Below the pieces are notes generated by a model. It did not search any database. It had not been told where the DNA came from and worked only from the letters and a program-made list of their open reading frames with translations. A program made the position numbers and the translations under genes. Of a DNA stretch of 17,166 nucleotides, positions 15,050 through 17,166 are shown one piece after another. How positions within the stretch are numbered: the stretch's first letter is position 1; each line of letters opens with the position of its first letter. The stretch is from Candidatus Aminicenantota bacterium (lineage in GTDB: Bacteria > Acidobacteriota > Aminicenantia > Aminicenantales > Aminicenantaceae), in contig JAUWTR010000002.1 of NCBI GenBank assembly GCA_030614645.1, positions 1 through 17,166 of the forward strand. Direction: 5' to 3'.

Positions 15050-16745
15050 CAGGGAAGGGCTTTATATCTTCCATGTTCAGGTAAAGGCGTTCTTCTCCCA
15101 AATACTCTGAAAAGTTAAGGGAATAGACTATACTGATCCTATCTCCTTTAAACAACCTATCTTTCCAATCACCTTTTCCCCAGCCGATGGCCTCAAATAC
15201 AATACCATCATTTCTCACCAGCACTTTGATATGGCTCCTTTTAATCCTAATGGGCTCGGCAACTATCTCGACATTCTCTGTTAAAAATACAGGCCTGGGA
15301 TTGCCCATCCCGAAAGGCGAAAGCAATGAAAGCATATCAAGAAACTTGGCATCAATATCATTAAAATTGATTTTCGTGTCAATGTGAATTTTTTTTCTCA
15401 AATCTTCCGGCTGTATCATGTTATCAGCGTAAATATTGACAGCCTGCTTAAAGGAATCCATTTTATCACAGGAAAGTTCACATCCTACTGCCATAGGATG
15501 GCCCCCGAAATTCAACAAGCTATTTTCAACTTGCTGCAGACAATTAATTAGGGAAAATTCCTTAATGCTCCTACCTGATCCATATGCGATACCGTCTTTA
15601 TAAACAAAAAGAATTACTGGCCTGTTAAAAGACTCTTTCAGCCGGGAAGCAACAATCCCGATGACACCACGATGCCATTCTTCACATCCAAGGATAAGAA
15701 GCTTATAACGCTCATGCAATAACTTATCTTCAACTCGGCACATAGCCTGCTTTAAAGTCTTTTTTTCCACTCCCTGTCTCTCGGCATTTAAACCATCCAA
15801 TCTAAGCGCAAGGTTTTTACTTTCTTCAACCGAATCAGAAAAAAACAGTTTGACGGAGAGTTCAGCCTTCCCAAGACGTCCTGCCGCATTAATTCTGGGG
15901 CCGATTCTAAAACCAACATCTCCTGTGTTGACTTTATTTCCCTTTAGTCCACATACTTCCAGCAGACTTTTCAAACCTTTATTGGCAACATTTTCTAATG
16001 CTTTTAAACCAAACTTGACAAGAATTCTATTTTCATTTTGGAGCTCAACAATATCAGCAATCGTTCCTATAGAGACCAACTTTAAATAGTGCGGCAGAAC
16101 AGAGGCTTTTCCTTCTTTTTTTAAAATAGCCTGGATCAACTTAAATACAACTCCGATTCCAGCCAGGTTCTTATCTGGATAACCCGAACTGCTGACTGCT
16201 GGATTTAAAACCGCTAGGGCTTCCGGCAAAATCTCCCCGGGCTGATGGTGATCTGTAATAATAACATCCACACCTATTTTTTCAGCTTCCCTGACAAATT
16301 CCAAAGCTTTTATCCCGCAGTCAACACTAATAGCAAGAGAAGCTTCTCTTTGCTTTACTATCCGGATATACTCAGGTTTAATCCCGTACCCATCTTTTAA
16401 CCTGTCTGGAATATAGTAATCCACATCAATTCCTAATGATTCAAGGGCCCGTATAAGAATAACAACTGATAGAATACCATCTACATCATAATCACCAAAA
16501 ATAATAACTTTTTCTCTATTTGAAGCAGCTTTTCCTATTCTTTCTACTGCAGCTTGCATCCCATCCATTAAATACGGGTCATGCAAGTCATCCAGGGTTC
16601 CATAAAAAAAATTATGCGCTTTTTGCCAGTTGTTAATATCCCGATTAATAAGAATACGAGCAAGAGAAACTGGTATACCCCCCTCTTTTGATAGCACAGA
16701 TACATCTTTATTTAAACGCGGTAAAATCCAAACTGTCTCACTCAT
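15045..16745 (-). CDS. recJ: RecJ, single-stranded-DNA-specific 5'-3' exonuclease
   Basis: RecJ degrades single strands 5' to 3' in recombination, mismatch and base-excision repair. The 566-residue length is typical. The DHH catalytic domain shows FGDYDVDG (83-90), ISVDCGIKA (139-147), TDHHQPG (164-170) and LVSIGTIADIV (223-233), then GPRINAAGRLG (282-292). The DHHA1 domain carries HRGVIGIVASRL (358-369) and FGGHPMAVG (413-421). An OB-like C-terminal domain includes SPFGMGNPRPVF (476-487). No Shine-Dalgarno precedes the ATG. The last codons and stop lie at the edge of, or within, a dispersed repeat; the final residues are KPFPA. It is separated from the lptC/A gene by about 180 bp with its own upstream promoter candidate. 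Confidence 0.96.
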   Translation of the reverse strand: MSETVWILPRLNKDVSVLSKEGGIPVSLARILINRDINNWQKAHNFFYGTLDDLHDPYLMDGMQAAVERIGKAASNREKVIIFGDYDVDGILSVVILIRALESLGIDVDYYIPDRLKDGYGIKPEYIRIVKQREASLAISVDCGIKALEFVREAEKIGVDVIITDHHQPGEILPEALAVLNPAVSSSGYPDKNLAGIGVVFKLIQAILKKEGKASVLPHYLKLVSIGTIADIVELQNENRILVKFGLKALENVANKGLKSLLEVCGLKGNKVNTGDVGFRIGPRINAAGRLGKAELSVKLFFSDSVEESKNLALRLDGLNAERQGVEKKTLKQAMCRVEDKLLHERYKLLILGCEEWHRGVIGIVASRLKESFNRPVILFVYKDGIAYGSGRSIKEFSLINCLQQVENSLLNFGGHPMAVGCELSCDKMDSFKQAVNIYADNMIQPEDLRKKIHIDTKINFNDIDAKFLDMLSLLSPFGMGNPRPVFLTENVEIVAEPIRIKRSHIKVLVRNDGIVFEAIGWGKGDWKDRLFKGDRISIVYSLNFSEYLGEERLYLNMEDIKPFPA

Positions 16746-16754
16746 AAGCTTTAA

Positions 16755-16783
16755 ACTTTAGCACAAACATTCCCTAGGCTCAA
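16755..16783 (-). promoter_or_regulatory. Candidate promoter of recJ
   Basis: On the minus strand TTGAGC (16783-16778) is followed by a 17-bp spacer and TAAAGT (16760-16755), with TG one base upstream of the hexamer (extended -10). Both hexamers are imperfect (4/6 each), but spacing and the TG motif are ideal. The predicted start near 16748 is 2-3 nt before the recJ ATG, again suggesting a leaderless message. Confidence 0.4.
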
Positions 16784-16837
16784 GAAGAGGATAAATGGGC
16801 GTTCCCTTCCAATTTTAAAACTTACAGGAGATATAAG

Positions 16838-16990
16838 GCCTGGATACTGGTAAGTCCCTTCGAAAGACAGGGATGTCCCCCAGCGGGAAAATCCCTTCCT
16901 GTCCTCACAACGCTCTCCTCGAGATTCTCTCGAGGAACCATGCCCGTGTTGTTCCGGATGGCTTTCTGCGGGATTTACCAGTATCCAGGC
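16838..16990. mobile_element. 153-bp palindromic (MITE-like) element
   Basis: The element is bounded by inverted arms of 29 bp (16838-16866 and 16962-16990) that pair at 25 of 29 positions; the outermost 16 bp are perfect (GCCTGGATACTGGTAA and its complement). Nested inside are a second stem (GACAGG near 16866 pairing with CCTGTC near 16898-16903) and a perfect 7-bp hairpin, CCTCGAG-attct-CTCGAGG (16917-16935). There is no internal gene, and no clear target-site duplication could be seen. Its left part is shared with the repeat at 14952-15009. This fits a non-autonomous miniature element or a large REP/BIME-like repeat. Confidence 0.65.
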
Positions 16991-17166
16991 TAGCTCTTAG
17001 CTTGATTCTTTTTACCGCTATTTTGGCAAAAATGGATTTCTTCTTAGGATTTAATATAAACTGCTTAAAAGCTAAAGTAATAAAATTTCTATAGGATGCC
17101 CTATTTCTATATAGACTCATCACAATAATGGATGCCTGGCTTATTAATTTAGAAGGTGTCAGATAA
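16991..17166. other. AT-rich tail without a supported gene
   Basis: This 176-bp end of the window is AT-rich. Open frames cross it on both strands (16873-17094 plus, 16905-17123 minus), but each runs through the palindromic element and resembles no protein family. I see no tRNA, terminator or recognisable gene start here; an incoming gene may begin beyond the window edge. Confidence 0.4.

Noticed and set aside
16873..17123. Overlapping open frames on both strands right of recJ
   Set aside because: Both run through the palindromic element and its stems; basic, low-complexity translations without family signs.
1..17166. CRISPR array, tRNA or rRNA genes, phage or transposase genes
   Set aside because: No regularly spaced repeats with unique spacers, no cloverleaf-like or rRNA-like sequence, and no phage or transposase proteins were seen; the only repeats are the dispersed palindromic modules.

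Overview
The window is a compact, AT-rich stretch (roughly 40% G+C by eye) of a diderm (Gram-negative) bacterial chromosome, almost entirely core cell-envelope and regulatory genes. A full Tol-Pal set, an LPS-export ATPase (LptB) beside an LptC/LptA-type protein, and sigma-54 all point to an LPS-bearing outer membrane. The order lptC/A-lptB-rpoN-hpf-ptsN-hprK-rapZ-EIIA(Man)-ptsH-ptsI resembles gene orders I associate with the former Deltaproteobacteria and with Acidobacteriota/Aminicenantes-like lineages. The sequence alone does not fix the phylum.

Layout. 1-177: a repeat fragment, then a promoter. 178-5707 (+ strand): tolQ-tolR-tolA/tonB-like-tolB-pal-cpoB(ybgF)-ssb-a stand-alone mannose-6-phosphate-isomerase-type cupin, with overlaps or gaps of a few bases except for a strong second promoter before pal. 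5716-14861 (- strand, read right to left): lptC/lptA-like gene, lptB, rpoN, hpf (long form), ptsN, hprK (short form), rapZ, a Man-type EIIA, ptsH, ptsI. The two blocks converge with only 8 bp between stop codons. 15045-16745 (- strand): recJ, with repeat sequence at both ends. 16746-17166: recJ promoter candidate, a 153-bp palindromic element, then an AT-rich tail with no supported gene.

Function. The plus-strand block builds the proton-driven Tol-Pal machine that constricts and stabilises the outer membrane during division. The minus-strand operon couples LPS transport to a purely regulatory phosphotransferase chain (EI -> HPr -> EIIA-Ntr and EIIA-Man), with HPr serine kinase and RapZ but no sugar permease (no EIIB or EIIC) in the window, and to sigma-54 and ribosome hibernation. 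HPr carries both His15 and Ser46, so it can in principle receive both inputs.

No wholly new system is evident. The most unusual items are: (i) a family of mosaic palindromic repeats that brackets recJ, supplies its stop codon and shows an inverted hairpin loop between copies; (ii) an HprK lacking the N-terminal domain and the usual His ahead of the Walker A strand; (iii) a possible 27-codon ORF overlapping the EIIA start; (iv) several promoters so close to Shine-Dalgarno-less start codons that leaderless mRNAs are likely.
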